From contig CAZEXP010000028.1 in the NCBI GenBank assembly GCA_964516845.1, positions 1 through 28,866 of the forward strand: DNA of 28,866 bases. Direction: 5' to 3'. Below, piece by piece: positions 1-8,285 of the stretch; the stretch's first letter is position 1, and every line of letters starts with the position of its first letter. Origin of the DNA: JAPEKQ01 sp964516845 (lineage in GTDB: Bacteria; Joyebacterota; Joyebacteria; Joyebacterales; Joyebacteraceae). A program made the position numbers and the translations under genes. The notes below the pieces were generated by a model. The model was not told the DNA's origin. It ran no database searches and saw only the letters and a list, made by a program, of their open reading frames with translations.

Positions 1-34
1 CGAAGAATCCCTTCGTTGTGACTCGTTCTCCCAT
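1..34 (-). CDS. N-terminal fragment of an unidentified protein, cut by the window edge
   Basis: Only the first 11 codons lie in the window, beginning MGERVTTKGFF from an ATG at 34. A good ribosome binding site (GGAGGTG, 4-5 nt upstream of the ATG on the minus strand) supports a real start. It follows the DsrE-like gene on the same strand with a 63-nt gap, so it probably belongs to the same sulfur-carrier transcript. The fragment is too short to assign to a family. Confidence 0.6.
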   Translation of the reverse strand, partial: MGERVTTKGFF

Positions 35-97
35 GTGTCACCTCCGACACGTGGTCGTGCTCGGGAAGTCCGCCACGCGGACGGTGCCGGCTGTCCG

Positions 98-466
98 CTA
101 GAAACTCAGGATGGCGTCAGCGTCGAGCGCGATGTCGTTGAGCGTCGCGGCGCCCACGACCTGCGCCTCATCTATATAGTCGCCGCGCGACAGGCCGAGG
201 AGCTGCGAACTCTGATCGCAGACCATCAGCTTGACGCCGGCATCCACTGCCTGCTTGAGCACCTCCGACAGCTTCGGGAAGCCCCCGAGCTGGATGCGGT
301 CCGCCTCGCCGGTCTTGACGACCGTGACACCCCTCCCGAGGAAGTAGACCGTCGCGTCGATCCCCATCGCGGCCGCCGTCCGCGCCAGCACGAGCGGCGA
401 GTAGGTCCGTTCGGGAGCGTCGACACCGGATGTCTGGACATACAGGATTCGCTTCTTGTCAGCCAT
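98..466 (-). CDS. DsrE/DsrF-like family protein
   Basis: This 122-residue protein has the layout of the DsrE/DsrF-like fold: an N-terminal strand (KRILYVQTSG), a following helix with ARTAAAMGIDATVYFLGRGV, and a central Cys (C83) in the stretch KLMVCDQSSQLLGL, where family members often carry the sulfur-accepting cysteine. Related proteins receive or pass persulfide sulfur in the cytoplasm, or are small peroxiredoxin-like proteins of unknown role. I chose the ATG at 466 because GGGAGG lies 8 nt before it. The GTG/ATG pair at 475 and 472 would sit almost on top of that site. A TusA-like gene lies upstream on the same strand, 237 bp away, which fits a sulfur-relay pair. The exact substrate is not visible from sequence. 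Confidence 0.85.
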   Translation of the reverse strand: MADKKRILYVQTSGVDAPERTYSPLVLARTAAAMGIDATVYFLGRGVTVVKTGEADRIQLGGFPKLSEVLKQAVDAGVKLMVCDQSSQLLGLSRGDYIDEAQVVGAATLNDIALDADAILSF

Positions 467-703
467 GCTCATCACCTCCCTGGTGGGAGTGAACCTGTGC
501 CTCGCAGGGGCAGTGTCACACGACGCCCCGCAACATCAGGTTACCACAACACAAGAAGCTGCCCGAAGGATGAGTAGTGATCGAGACCGGACATCCCCCC
601 GAATGTTCCGACTCGCTCCCAATTCCCAGCGGGCAGCGTCAGTAATATTGTCATCCGCTCGCGCAACCTCGTGTCCGGGGCCGCCGGGCTCGTTCCTGTG
701 GAT
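467..703. other. Intergenic stretch between tusA-like and dsrE-like genes
   Basis: These 237 bases hold no ORF with coding character on either strand. A short GGGGC/GCCCC inverted repeat with a 13-nt loop lies at 507-529. It is too weak to call a terminator. I found no convincing promoter for the dsrE-like gene, so the pair may be cotranscribed. Confidence 0.4.
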
Positions 704-949
704 CTAGCTCATTCTCCTGATGAGGAACCGGAGAACCCCATCCTCCTCATCAACCGATACCAGCTCATGGCCGGTCCGCTTTGACCAGCTCTCCATATCC
801 GATCGAGCCGAGGGATCGTCTGCCAGCATCTCCAGCACTTCGCCGACCTCGATATCCCCGATCTCGCTACTTGTCTGGACCACGGGTTCGGGGCAGAAGA
901 AGCCGGTCATGTCCAGCGTTTTGGCTATGTCCGTCTTACCAGCATCCAT
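704..949 (-). CDS. TusA-family sulfurtransferase
   Basis: This 81-residue protein matches the TusA (SirA-like) family in length and motif. The signature Cys-Pro-x-Pro appears as CPEPV with the active Cys at position 19, preceded by the family's strand (KTLDMTGFFCPEP). It is followed by the two-strand, two-helix core with 'VGEVLEMLADDPSARSDMESWSKRTGHEL', which is characteristic of the fold. TusA proteins carry persulfide sulfur between cytoplasmic partners, for example to tRNA thiolation, molybdenum cofactor biosynthesis or dissimilatory sulfur enzymes. The ATG at 949 is preceded by GGAGGG with a 5-nt gap, so the longer reading from 964 is unlikely. The DsrE-like gene downstream is a plausible sulfur donor or acceptor partner, but which pathway is served cannot be read here. 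Confidence 0.93.
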   Translation of the reverse strand: MDAGKTDIAKTLDMTGFFCPEPVVQTSSEIGDIEVGEVLEMLADDPSARSDMESWSKRTGHELVSVDEEDGVLRFLIRRMS

Positions 950-1043
950 AGCTGCCCTCCGCAACCCGTGTCATCACCCGGTGAGTCGTAAGTGGGGACC
1001 CGCAGAAACCTTGGCATGCTGCGCACACTCAGTTCCATGGCCC

Positions 1044-1071
1044 CACGGGCCCCCGTGCACTCCCCGAGTGC
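1044..1071 (-). terminator. Two abutting GC-rich hairpins downstream of the M50 gene
   Basis: CACGGG-CC-CCCGTG (1044-1057) and GCACTC-CCC-GAGTGC (1057-1071) are perfect 6-bp stems sharing one base. They lie about 58 nt past the stop codon of the M50 peptidase gene on the minus strand and just upstream of the tusA-like gene. No U tract follows, so they may be a weak or Rho-assisted terminator rather than a classical one. The two stems could also be mutually exclusive. Confidence 0.35.
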
Positions 1072-1128
1072 AGGTATTCTGATGCCGCTGGATGCTGGAG
1101 GATTCTGGTTGCGGTGCGAAAGATCCAT

Positions 1129-1827
1129 CTAGAAGAGAAGAGCCAGCAGGAGCTTCCAGACGAGATCGAACAGCGGGTCCAGCACGTTCAGCCACAGCAG
1201 TCCAAAGATGACAATGAATCCGAACCGCTCGATGGACAGGTACTGGCGGACCATCTCGAACGGAAGGAATGCCGCCACGATGCGGGAACCGTCGAGCGGC
1301 GGGATGGGAATGAGATTGAAGATACCGAGGAACAGGTTAATGGCCGCCCCGGAGAATGCGAGGAACTCGATCCATGCCGGGAGCCCGGCCGTCGCCGCGA
1401 ACCGGAAGAGCAGAACGTACACGGCGAGCTGCGCGAAGTTCGCCAGAGGCCCGGCGATCGCGGTGATCGCCCACCCCTTGAGCGGGTCTTCGAACCGGCG
1501 GATATCGACCGGCACCGGCTTCGCCCACCCGATGACGAACGGTGAACCACTGATGAGCAGGAACCCGGGGATGATGATGCTTCCGAAGAGGTCGATGTGT
1601 GGAATCGGGTTGAGCGTCAGGCGACCCCTCATCCTGGCGGTCGGGTCGCCCAGCCTTTCGGCGACCAGGCCGTGCGCGACCTCGTGGATGATGATGGCGG
1701 AGATGAGCGTGATGATGCGAATGGCCCATGCGATCGGCGTCGGGACGCCGGGAACGGACTGACCTATCGCCAGTTGGGCAAGCGCGGTCGCTGCGATGCC
1801 GCCGATGATGAAGGATGAACGTCTCAT
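1129..1827 (-). CDS. Site-2-protease-like M50 family membrane metallopeptidase
   Basis: This 232-residue polytopic protein carries the zinc motif HEVAH (H48, E49, H52) inside a hydrophobic segment. The second S2P signature, N-x-(I)-P-x-P-P-L-D-G, has D179 as the third metal ligand. Between them is the NPIPHID loop (73-79), typical of the short bacterial 'rhomboid-like' S2P group that lacks PDZ domains and CBS domains. About five to six membrane segments can be seen. Proteins of this family cleave transmembrane substrates in the inner membrane, often anti-sigma factors or signal-peptide remnants. The target here is unknown. The gene overlaps the upstream HAD gene by 4 nt (ATGA), so the two are translationally coupled and end the three-gene operon that starts at 3952. 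All catalytic residues are present. Confidence 0.93.
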   Translation of the reverse strand: MRRSSFIIGGIAATALAQLAIGQSVPGVPTPIAWAIRIITLISAIIIHEVAHGLVAERLGDPTARMRGRLTLNPIPHIDLFGSIIIPGFLLISGSPFVIGWAKPVPVDIRRFEDPLKGWAITAIAGPLANFAQLAVYVLLFRFAATAGLPAWIEFLAFSGAAINLFLGIFNLIPIPPLDGSRIVAAFLPFEMVRQYLSIERFGFIVIFGLLWLNVLDPLFDLVWKLLLALLF

Positions 1828-2534
1828 GCGCCACTCTCCGTTCGATCGGAAAGACCGTCGATGATCTCAAGAACGTCCGCGAACCGCGTCATCATAGCAC
1901 AGTCCGTCTCGCCGTATGCCCCATACGGGTCGAAGAGCGCGGCGTGCATTCCCACTCCCCTCGCCCCGACCACGTCGACCTCGTAGTAGTCGCCGACGTA
2001 GAGGACCTCATCCGGCGGGAGCGGCGCGAGCTTGAGCGCCTCCTCGAAGATGCGCGGGTCCGGCTTGCTCACGCCGACGTCCCAGCTGTCGATAAGGAAC
2101 GAGAACCGGTCGCGGATGCCGATCCCGCGCATCCGCCGGTCGAGCCGCCCGTCGGAGTTGGAGATGATCCCGGTGACGATGCCGCGGCCGGCAAGCTCGT
2201 TCATCACCTCGTCGAATCCGTCAACAGGGACCTTCCAGATGCCGGGGTCGAGATCATTGATGGCCCGCGTGTTCCCGATGGCCATCTGCACCGCGCTGGC
2301 GGAGAGGCCGAGGCGGCTGTAGAACGGTTCATAGAAGACAATCCAGAAATCGTGGACGTTCCTGTCCGGGGAGCGCGATACGGCGTCATCGAACGCCGAG
2401 CGCGCGTACGCCTCGGCGGCGACGATGTCATCAAGAGACGCATCGCCGCCAAGCTCGGCGACGATGCGTCGATAGATGTCATAGTCCGGAAAGAGGATCG
2501 TGTTGCCGGCGTCGAAGAAGACCCCGCGAATCAT
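1824..2534 (-). CDS. HAD-superfamily hydrolase (HAD-IA type)
   Basis: This 236-residue protein shows all four HAD motifs. Motif I has nucleophile D8 in FFDAGNTI, motif II has S125 in GIISNSD, motif III has K157 in GVSKPDPRIF, and motif IV is VGDYYEVD (D182 and D187). An alpha-helical cap lies between motifs I and II. Motif I reads D-x-G rather than D-x-D. The usual acid/base Asp two residues after the nucleophile is therefore a glycine, as in some 'DAGxT' HAD proteins, and phosphatase chemistry may be altered. The ATG at 2534 shares one base with the upstream stop codon (TGATG), which fixes the start. A longer reading to 2675 would run through the upstream gene. The substrate is unknown. Coupling to an exported unknown protein and an M50 protease gives no obvious metabolic context. 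Confidence 0.9.
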   Translation of the reverse strand: MIRGVFFDAGNTILFPDYDIYRRIVAELGGDASLDDIVAAEAYARSAFDDAVSRSPDRNVHDFWIVFYEPFYSRLGLSASAVQMAIGNTRAINDLDPGIWKVPVDGFDEVMNELAGRGIVTGIISNSDGRLDRRMRGIGIRDRFSFLIDSWDVGVSKPDPRIFEEALKLAPLPPDEVLYVGDYYEVDVVGARGVGMHAALFDPYGAYGETDCAMMTRFADVLEIIDGLSDRTESGA

Positions 2535-3952
2535 CAGGCACCCGCCTCCTGGAGCGCACGCTGTGCGGCCGCGCCCGCGTTGAGTGCGTGGAGCCACGCG
2601 TTCTTGTACGCGATGAGCGCCTCGTTCTCGGAGCAGTACCCATTCATCTGGCTCGACACGCCGAGAGCATACCACTCCCGCGCCGAGCGCGCTGAGACGA
2701 GCGCGTTCTGAAGCTGCATGTTCGTCCGCAGCAGCACGTCGACCTGCTCGCGGGCGCTCTCGCGGTCGCGGTCCGATCCCGCCTCCGCGTATCCGACCAC
2801 GGTGCGGTAGGTCGAGACGATGCGGTCCTCGTGTGTCGCGACCTGCGTCGTCGCGTACTCGATGGCGCGCTCGGCGAGGAGCCGGTTTGACTCCACGACC
2901 GGCTGGAGAAGCGCCTTGATCTCGTCGAGGGCCTCCTGAGGGTAGCCGCCGGCCGCCTCGGTCGGCGCGAGCACCTCAACCTTGAGGGGCTCGACGACGG
3001 CAATGTCGCTCAGCATCGCGCTCCAGGGCAGGCGCTGCATGTCGCGAGCGTCCACCGGAAGCGACTCGATCAGGTCCACCTGTTGCGACATGCCGTCTAC
3101 AGCATGCATCAGACCGATGAACGTGAAGTTCGAGGCCTCGAGCGTCGTGACGGCGGGGCCGATGCGTGACGCGAGTCGTCGCACCTCGGACGTAGCCGAC
3201 TGCACGGCCTCCCACTCCTCATCAACTCTCGACCCGCTTGTGACGCCGCGCCCGTCGCGTACGGTCCAGACGAGGCGCTCGAGTTCGACGGCCGCGCTCT
3301 CCGCTTCAGCCGCAACGAGCGCGAGATCCGCGACCGCGTTCATCACACTGGCGGTGTTCTCAGCCACACGGACATAGTCGACCCCATTGGCGCCGGCAAC
3401 GGGTTCGGTACCGCGATCGACGTCACTCCCCATTCGGAGCGATCGGTTCCCGAGATCGCCGAGCGCGCGAATGACGCGCTCCAGATCGGTCGCCATCGCG
3501 CGGCTCTTTCCGGTGACCGACTCATGCCAGACGACGAGCCCGAAGAGCGTGTCACGGATGGCGCCCTGCGCCGGCATCATCGGCACAATGCCGTCGATGC
3601 CGAACGTGGGGTCAAACTGGCTGATGACCTCCATGCTGGCCGAGATCCGGTTGGCGACCGATGACAGTTCACCCGCGGCCCCGACAACAGTCTCGGCATT
3701 CTCCATGCCGTACTCGCTTGCGACACCCACGGCCGACAACGAGACACCGCGCACGAATTGCGACTTGAGTTCGACGACGTCGCGGACGAGACACTGGTTG
3801 AGCGGGATATCGAATGCCAGTTCGCCCTCGGTGGGCGCGGTCGGGAGCGGCGGCTCCGCGCCCGCAAGCAGCGCGCCGACCAGCAGGAGGGCTAGAACTA
3901 TGGTGACGTAATGGCAATATGTGGTATTTATTGTTCTCGCAGTGGTTCGCAT
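2534..3952 (-). CDS. Exported alpha-helical protein of unknown family
   Basis: I do not recognise this 472-residue protein. Its N-terminus has a positively charged start followed by a hydrophobic stretch (about residues 16-32) ending LLAGAEPP, consistent with a signal peptide or membrane anchor. The mature part is almost entirely predicted helix, rich in Ala, Glu, Ser and Val. It has long stretches without Pro or Gly, such as the regions around VADLALVAAEAESAAVELERL and RLLAERAIEYATTQVATHED, suggesting helical bundles or coiled coils. Only a few cysteines are present. The start is supported by GAGGGG 8 nt upstream of the ATG. It is first in an operon with the HAD and M50 genes, overlapping the HAD start by one base. 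A periplasmic scaffold or structural role is possible but unproven. Confidence 0.85.
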   Translation of the reverse strand: MRTTARTINTTYCHYVTIVLALLLVGALLAGAEPPLPTAPTEGELAFDIPLNQCLVRDVVELKSQFVRGVSLSAVGVASEYGMENAETVVGAAGELSSVANRISASMEVISQFDPTFGIDGIVPMMPAQGAIRDTLFGLVVWHESVTGKSRAMATDLERVIRALGDLGNRSLRMGSDVDRGTEPVAGANGVDYVRVAENTASVMNAVADLALVAAEAESAAVELERLVWTVRDGRGVTSGSRVDEEWEAVQSATSEVRRLASRIGPAVTTLEASNFTFIGLMHAVDGMSQQVDLIESLPVDARDMQRLPWSAMLSDIAVVEPLKVEVLAPTEAAGGYPQEALDEIKALLQPVVESNRLLAERAIEYATTQVATHEDRIVSTYRTVVGYAEAGSDRDRESAREQVDVLLRTNMQLQNALVSARSAREWYALGVSSQMNGYCSENEALIAYKNAWLHALNAGAAAQRALQEAGA

Positions 3953-4287
3953 CGCTCATTCCCCTCGCTGTGAATGTAACAGGGCGGTCTCGAACGACGG
4001 CCGCCGAAGACCCGACCGGCTGGAGCCGATCCTTATGACGATCCTCGAAAGCGTGCCCGGATGGTAGCACAAGCCCGACGCGGAAAGCCACGAAGCACTC
4101 CTCACACCATTGCGTGCATCGCGCATGCCAGCCGCCCTTGCCCGTTTCCACGGAAGCCGTCATAATGAAGGTTCGGACCGGGTCACGCACCGACCGCGCG
4201 CGGCCGTACGTCCAACGCGTTGCACGTACGATGAGTTCTCCGACGAACGAGGGAATCTCTCTCAGCGCACATGAGAAAGGAGCCGCC
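3953..4287. other. Divergent intergenic region (335 bp)
   Basis: This region lies between the minus-strand unknown-protein operon and the plus-strand DUF3857 pair. It contains a plausible plus-strand promoter (4138-4166). I could not find an equally clear minus-strand promoter. No convincing ORF, RNA gene or long repeat is present. Apparent in-frame N-terminal extensions of the downstream gene from 4114 lack a ribosome binding site. Confidence 0.5.
4138..4166 (+). promoter_or_regulatory. Predicted sigma-70-like promoter for the DUF3857 pair
   Basis: TTGCCC (4138-4143) and CATAAT (4161-4166) are separated by exactly 17 nt. The -10 box matches the consensus at five of six positions and the -35 at four. 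Transcription would start near 4173, giving a leader of about 115 nt before the ATG at 4288. Confidence 0.55.
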
Positions 4288-6264
4288 ATGCGCCGCGCGA
4301 CACTGCTTCTCGCCGGCATCGCCGTCTTCCTCCTCTGGGTCCCGGCAGCAGCACTTGACGCGCCGGAGCCGCTGGCTCTCGATGAGGCGATCGGCCTCAT
4401 CGCGAACGCCGGGGGAACGGACGACTACCCCAACGCGAACGAGATCATCGTGTTCACGCACACGACGGTCGAGTACGAGCACGACGGTTCGTACGTCCAG
4501 TACGACCACGAGCTGAAGAAGCTCATCACGGAGGAGGGCGTCGACGACAACGGCGACATGTCGTTCAACTACCACCGACGCTACACGGATCACGACATCA
4601 TCCTGGTCCGCATCATCAAGGCCGACGGGACCGAGATCGTGGTCGGCGACGACCTCATCACCGACGGAACCCCGCCGCAGATCACCGCGATGAATATCTT
4701 CGAGTCCGACTTCCGGGAGAAAACGGTCGTCTTCCCGGGTCTCGAGGTGGGCGACGCGATCGAGAGCATCACCGGCGAGACCAACGCTCCGCTCCTGGCG
4801 GATGCGTTCGGCGGCATCTTCTTCATGCAGTACATCGCTCCGATGCTCGACGTCTCGGTCAGCGTGACCGGTCCGTCCGACATGCCTCTCGTTCACGCGG
4901 TCAAGGACGGCGAGGTCGAGTTCGCCACGAGCGAGAACGCCGGACTGACGACGTACGTATGGCGCGCGACGGATACGCGGCAGCTCGAGCCGGAGATCGG
5001 GATGGTGCCGTTCCGGCAGATCGCGACGCGCGTGCTCGTCTCCACCATTCAGACGTGGCCCGAGCTCTCGCGGTTCGGATACGACCTTCTCGGCACGAAG
5101 TGCGTCGCGGAGGACTCCGTGAAGGAGCTCACCGCCGAGATCACCAGAGGCCTCGAGACGACCGAGGAGAAGGTCACGGCGATCCACTACTGGATCATGG
5201 AGAACGTGCGATACCTGGGTCTGGCGATGGACCGCGGCGCGTTTCTGGAGCCCCACTTCGCGGCCTATACGCTTGAGAAGGAGTACGGCATCTGCCGCGA
5301 CAAGGCGGTGCTCATGGTCACCATGCTCGGCGAGATCGGCGTCCCGGCCTGGGTCGTTCTGGCCAATCCGAGCTTTGCGACCGACACCGAGATCCCGTCC
5401 GTCTTCTTCGAACACGGCATTGTCGCCGTCGAGGACGAGATGGGCGGCTACCGGTACTTCGACCCGACCATCGAGCATCACCGCGAGATCGACGCGAGCT
5501 ACGTCGGTGACCGCTGGGTGCTCCACCTCACACCCGAGGGGGATGACATCCGGCAGGTCCCCCACCGGCCGGCCGCGATCAACTCGGGCGACATCACGGA
5601 GACCGGCGTCCTGGACAGCGATGGCGGGATCAAGGGTTCGGCCGTCATTACGGGGCGGGGCATCTACGAGATGATCCTCAGGCAGATCGCCGACACGACG
5701 AACGAGGAGCAGATGAAGCAGATCTGGACCGAGTCGGTCCAGGGCATCTACCCCGGCGCCGAGCTCACGGAGTTCTCAATGAGTGACGAGTCCGACCTCT
5801 ATGCGCCGTGGACGGCGACCGTCGGCTATCGCATCGAGGACTACGCGCTTGACGCCGACCCGTACGTGCTCTTCCGCGTCCCTTCGGCGACCGGCGCGTT
5901 CGACTTCCTCTCCGGTCTCCTGGTCGGCCGTCTGACGACCCTGCCGACCCGCGAACACCCGCTTGCCATCGGCACCTCGATCGGACTGGCGGAGCGCGGG
6001 AGGATCGAAGTCCCCACGGGCTACGTCGTCGAGAGCCTTCCGGACGTCGTCGACTACCACGAGGGACCGATCATCCTCTCGATCACTTACGAGTTCATCC
6101 CTGCCGATGAGAACCGCGGCGTGCCGGTCGTAGTCTACTCGAAGGTCTTCGGCGTGGATGCGTTCCAGATCTCGCCGACCGAGTACCATTCGATGAAGGA
6201 GGCGTCTCGTCTCGCGAGCCGCTCGATACGTGGAGAAGTCGTTCTGAAGAGAGAGGAGGGCTAG
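4288..6264 (+). CDS. Exported DUF3857 / transglutaminase-like protein, catalytic triad intact
   Basis: This 658-residue protein has a Sec signal peptide (about 1-22, ending PAAA). A DUF3857 beta-rich domain follows, with the family's opening pattern of a Tyr/charge-rich strand and YHRRYTDHDIILVRIIKADGTEI. Next is a transglutaminase-core domain. The papain-like triad is visible: C336 in GICRDKA, H376 in FFEHGIVAV and D392 in YRYFDPT. About 190 further residues form a beta-rich C-terminal part. Proteins of this type act in the periplasm or at the surface. Proteolysis or peptide/protein crosslinking is possible but rarely demonstrated. I chose the ATG at 4288 because AAAGGAG lies 5 nt before it and a signal peptide starts there. 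The stop codon directly abuts the ATG of a paralogue, so the two form one unit. Confidence 0.9.
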   Translation: MRRATLLLAGIAVFLLWVPAAALDAPEPLALDEAIGLIANAGGTDDYPNANEIIVFTHTTVEYEHDGSYVQYDHELKKLITEEGVDDNGDMSFNYHRRYTDHDIILVRIIKADGTEIVVGDDLITDGTPPQITAMNIFESDFREKTVVFPGLEVGDAIESITGETNAPLLADAFGGIFFMQYIAPMLDVSVSVTGPSDMPLVHAVKDGEVEFATSENAGLTTYVWRATDTRQLEPEIGMVPFRQIATRVLVSTIQTWPELSRFGYDLLGTKCVAEDSVKELTAEITRGLETTEEKVTAIHYWIMENVRYLGLAMDRGAFLEPHFAAYTLEKEYGICRDKAVLMVTMLGEIGVPAWVVLANPSFATDTEIPSVFFEHGIVAVEDEMGGYRYFDPTIEHHREIDASYVGDRWVLHLTPEGDDIRQVPHRPAAINSGDITETGVLDSDGGIKGSAVITGRGIYEMILRQIADTTNEEQMKQIWTESVQGIYPGAELTEFSMSDESDLYAPWTATVGYRIEDYALDADPYVLFRVPSATGAFDFLSGLLVGRLTTLPTREHPLAIGTSIGLAERGRIEVPTGYVVESLPDVVDYHEGPIILSITYEFIPADENRGVPVVVYSKVFGVDAFQISPTEYHSMKEASRLASRSIRGEVVLKREEG

Positions 6265-8208
6265 ATGAAGCGCCTGACCATCATTCTCGCCGCGCTGGCC
6301 CTCGTCGCGACAGCAGCATGGGGCGGCCAGTGGGTCGACACCGACGTGGAGAAGCTCATCGAGGACGCGCCCGGACTCGAGGAACATCCGGACGCCTCCG
6401 CCGTCTTCCTCAAGATCCAGAAACTCATCGAGATCGATGAAGACGGCGGCTACGAGGCGAAGTGGAACAAATTGACGAAGGTCCTCACGCTCATGGGGCG
6501 CGAGGAGTACAGCAATGATTCCTACATCTACAACAGCGACAGCGAGAGCGTCGAGTTCGTCAAGGGTGTGACGGTCCGGTCGACGGGCCGCGCGGTCGAG
6601 GTTGAGGAGGACGCCGTCAACGACGTCACACCGGCGTTTCTGGAAGGCGCCTCGATCTACGCGAACGTCATGCAGAAGGTCGTCTCCTTCCCGGTCGCCG
6701 GACGCGAGGCGACGATGGAGCTCCAGCTTCTGGCGAAGCGCGACCCGGCACCCGACGGTCACGTCTCGGGCATCGAGTACTTCGCCGCTGCGGACCCGAT
6801 CGCTCACATGGAGGTCCGCATCGACACGCCCGACGACATGCGGCTGACGACCGAGCTCGTTCCCGGCTGGGTCGGGTTCCAGGGAGACGTCCGTGAGCGC
6901 GACGGTCGGTGGGAGGTGCGTGACGTCCCGGGCGTGACGCTCGAGGAACACACGCTGGCGGCGGCCGAGCTCTACCCGAGACTCCTCTACACTTCGTACG
7001 GTTCCTGGGCCGACGTCGCGGCGTTCTTCGCGGGACAGTTCTATCCGCATGTCGAGACGACGGGACCCGTGGCGAAGCACGCCGCCGAGGTCGTCGCGGG
7101 GCTGACGGACGACGAGGACAGGACGCGCGAGCTCTTCCTCGACGTCGCAACGAACGTCCGATACATCCGGCTAGCCCTCGGCCTGGGCGGATATGCGCCG
7201 AACAACGCCAGTACGGTGCTCACCAACCTCTACGGCGATACGCGGGACCAGGTCGTGCTGTTCATCAGCATGCTCCGTTCGCAGGGCATCATGGCCTATC
7301 CGGCTGCCGTCAGCAATCTCCGCTCGACGTTCGTTGAGGGAGTCCCGACGCTCGCACAGTTCGACAGACTCCTGGTCGCGCTCCCGACCGAGGACGGTTT
7401 CCGGTTCCTCGACCCGAGGCTCGACGACGCGGCGTACAACTTCGTGCTGTACGGTCGAGGCAACACGGCCTTCGTCGTGTTTGATGACGGCACGGGCGAG
7501 CTCGTGCGCATTCCGGATTTCGAGCCGGACGACAACCTCGCGATGGAGTTCCTGTCGATCCAGCTCAACGACGACGGCTCTGCGCAGGTCCGGGTAACCG
7601 GTCAGATGCACGGCTACTACGACATGAAGACGCGTCGCGCGCTCAAGGACGCCACTCCGTCCGAGGAGGACAAGTACTTCGACCAGGCGGCCGGTGCGCT
7701 CTCGCAGGGCGCCCTCTCCGCCGACTACTCGCACTCCGACCTGACGAATCTCACGGAGGAGGTCCGGCTCCGCCAGACGGTCGAGGCGCCTGACTTCGCG
7801 GTCGTTCAGGGCGACATGATGATCCTGCGCGTTCCGGAGTATCCGTACGCCGCCGCGACGACGACGGTCTACCCCTCCCTGAGCGAGCGCACACTTCCGT
7901 TCGACACGCAGTGCCCGACGAGGATCGAATTCGAAGCGAAGATCCTGGTCCCGAACTCTCTCCAGATCGAGCGTCTCCCGGAACCGATGTCGATCCAGGG
8001 TGACTACGCGGACTTCGAGCTGTCCTGCGTCTGGAGCCCTGAACGACACACGATCTACTGGCACAGGACCATTACTATCAAGGAGGTGATCGTTCCCGTG
8101 GAGGCGTACGGCGAGTTCAAACGCGCCTACGACGCGCTCACATCGCCAAAGAACTCGCTCATCCTCTTCAGGAAGATCGTCCACACGACTTCTCCTGTTC
8201 AGAACTAG
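6265..8208 (+). CDS. Exported DUF3857 / transglutaminase-like protein, active site degenerate
   Basis: This 647-residue paralogue of the preceding gene has the same order: signal peptide (about 1-20), DUF3857 domain, transglutaminase-like core and beta-rich tail. Aligning by eye, the catalytic Cys of the neighbour (GICRDKAVLM) is replaced by T326 (YGDTRDQVVLF). The His position (EHGIVAV) is R368 (DRLLVAL). Only the Asp remains (D383 in FRFLDPR). It is therefore unlikely to act as a cysteine-type transglutaminase or protease. A pseudoenzyme, binding or regulatory role for its active neighbour is the simplest inference. The ATG follows the upstream TAG with no gap and uses the GAGGAGGG inside that gene's 3' end as its ribosome binding site, so translation is very probably coupled. 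Confidence 0.88.
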   Translation: MKRLTIILAALALVATAAWGGQWVDTDVEKLIEDAPGLEEHPDASAVFLKIQKLIEIDEDGGYEAKWNKLTKVLTLMGREEYSNDSYIYNSDSESVEFVKGVTVRSTGRAVEVEEDAVNDVTPAFLEGASIYANVMQKVVSFPVAGREATMELQLLAKRDPAPDGHVSGIEYFAAADPIAHMEVRIDTPDDMRLTTELVPGWVGFQGDVRERDGRWEVRDVPGVTLEEHTLAAAELYPRLLYTSYGSWADVAAFFAGQFYPHVETTGPVAKHAAEVVAGLTDDEDRTRELFLDVATNVRYIRLALGLGGYAPNNASTVLTNLYGDTRDQVVLFISMLRSQGIMAYPAAVSNLRSTFVEGVPTLAQFDRLLVALPTEDGFRFLDPRLDDAAYNFVLYGRGNTAFVVFDDGTGELVRIPDFEPDDNLAMEFLSIQLNDDGSAQVRVTGQMHGYYDMKTRRALKDATPSEEDKYFDQAAGALSQGALSADYSHSDLTNLTEEVRLRQTVEAPDFAVVQGDMMILRVPEYPYAAATTTVYPSLSERTLPFDTQCPTRIEFEAKILVPNSLQIERLPEPMSIQGDYADFELSCVWSPERHTIYWHRTITIKEVIVPVEAYGEFKRAYDALTSPKNSLILFRKIVHTTSPVQN

Positions 8209-8227
8209 CGCCAACCGTTCGAGCCGC

Positions 8228-8248
8228 CCCGGGGCGCGGAGCCCCGGG
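8228..8248 (+). terminator. Strong GC hairpin after the DUF3857 pair
   Basis: CCCGGGGC and GCCCCGGG form a perfect 8-bp stem around the loop GCGGA, 20 nt past the stop codon at 8208. No T-run follows, and the next start codon is only 38 nt downstream. It could be a partial terminator, an mRNA-stability element or an attenuator that lowers expression of the next gene. Confidence 0.5.
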
Positions 8249-8285
8249 ACGGCCTCAGCGGGCACACGTGCCCGGAAAGGCCCCG

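Noticed and set aside
4183..5565. A minus-strand open frame of 460 codons
   Set aside because: It is the mirror of the DUF3857 gene, with an Arg/Asp/Val-rich composition typical of shadow frames and no recognisable domain.
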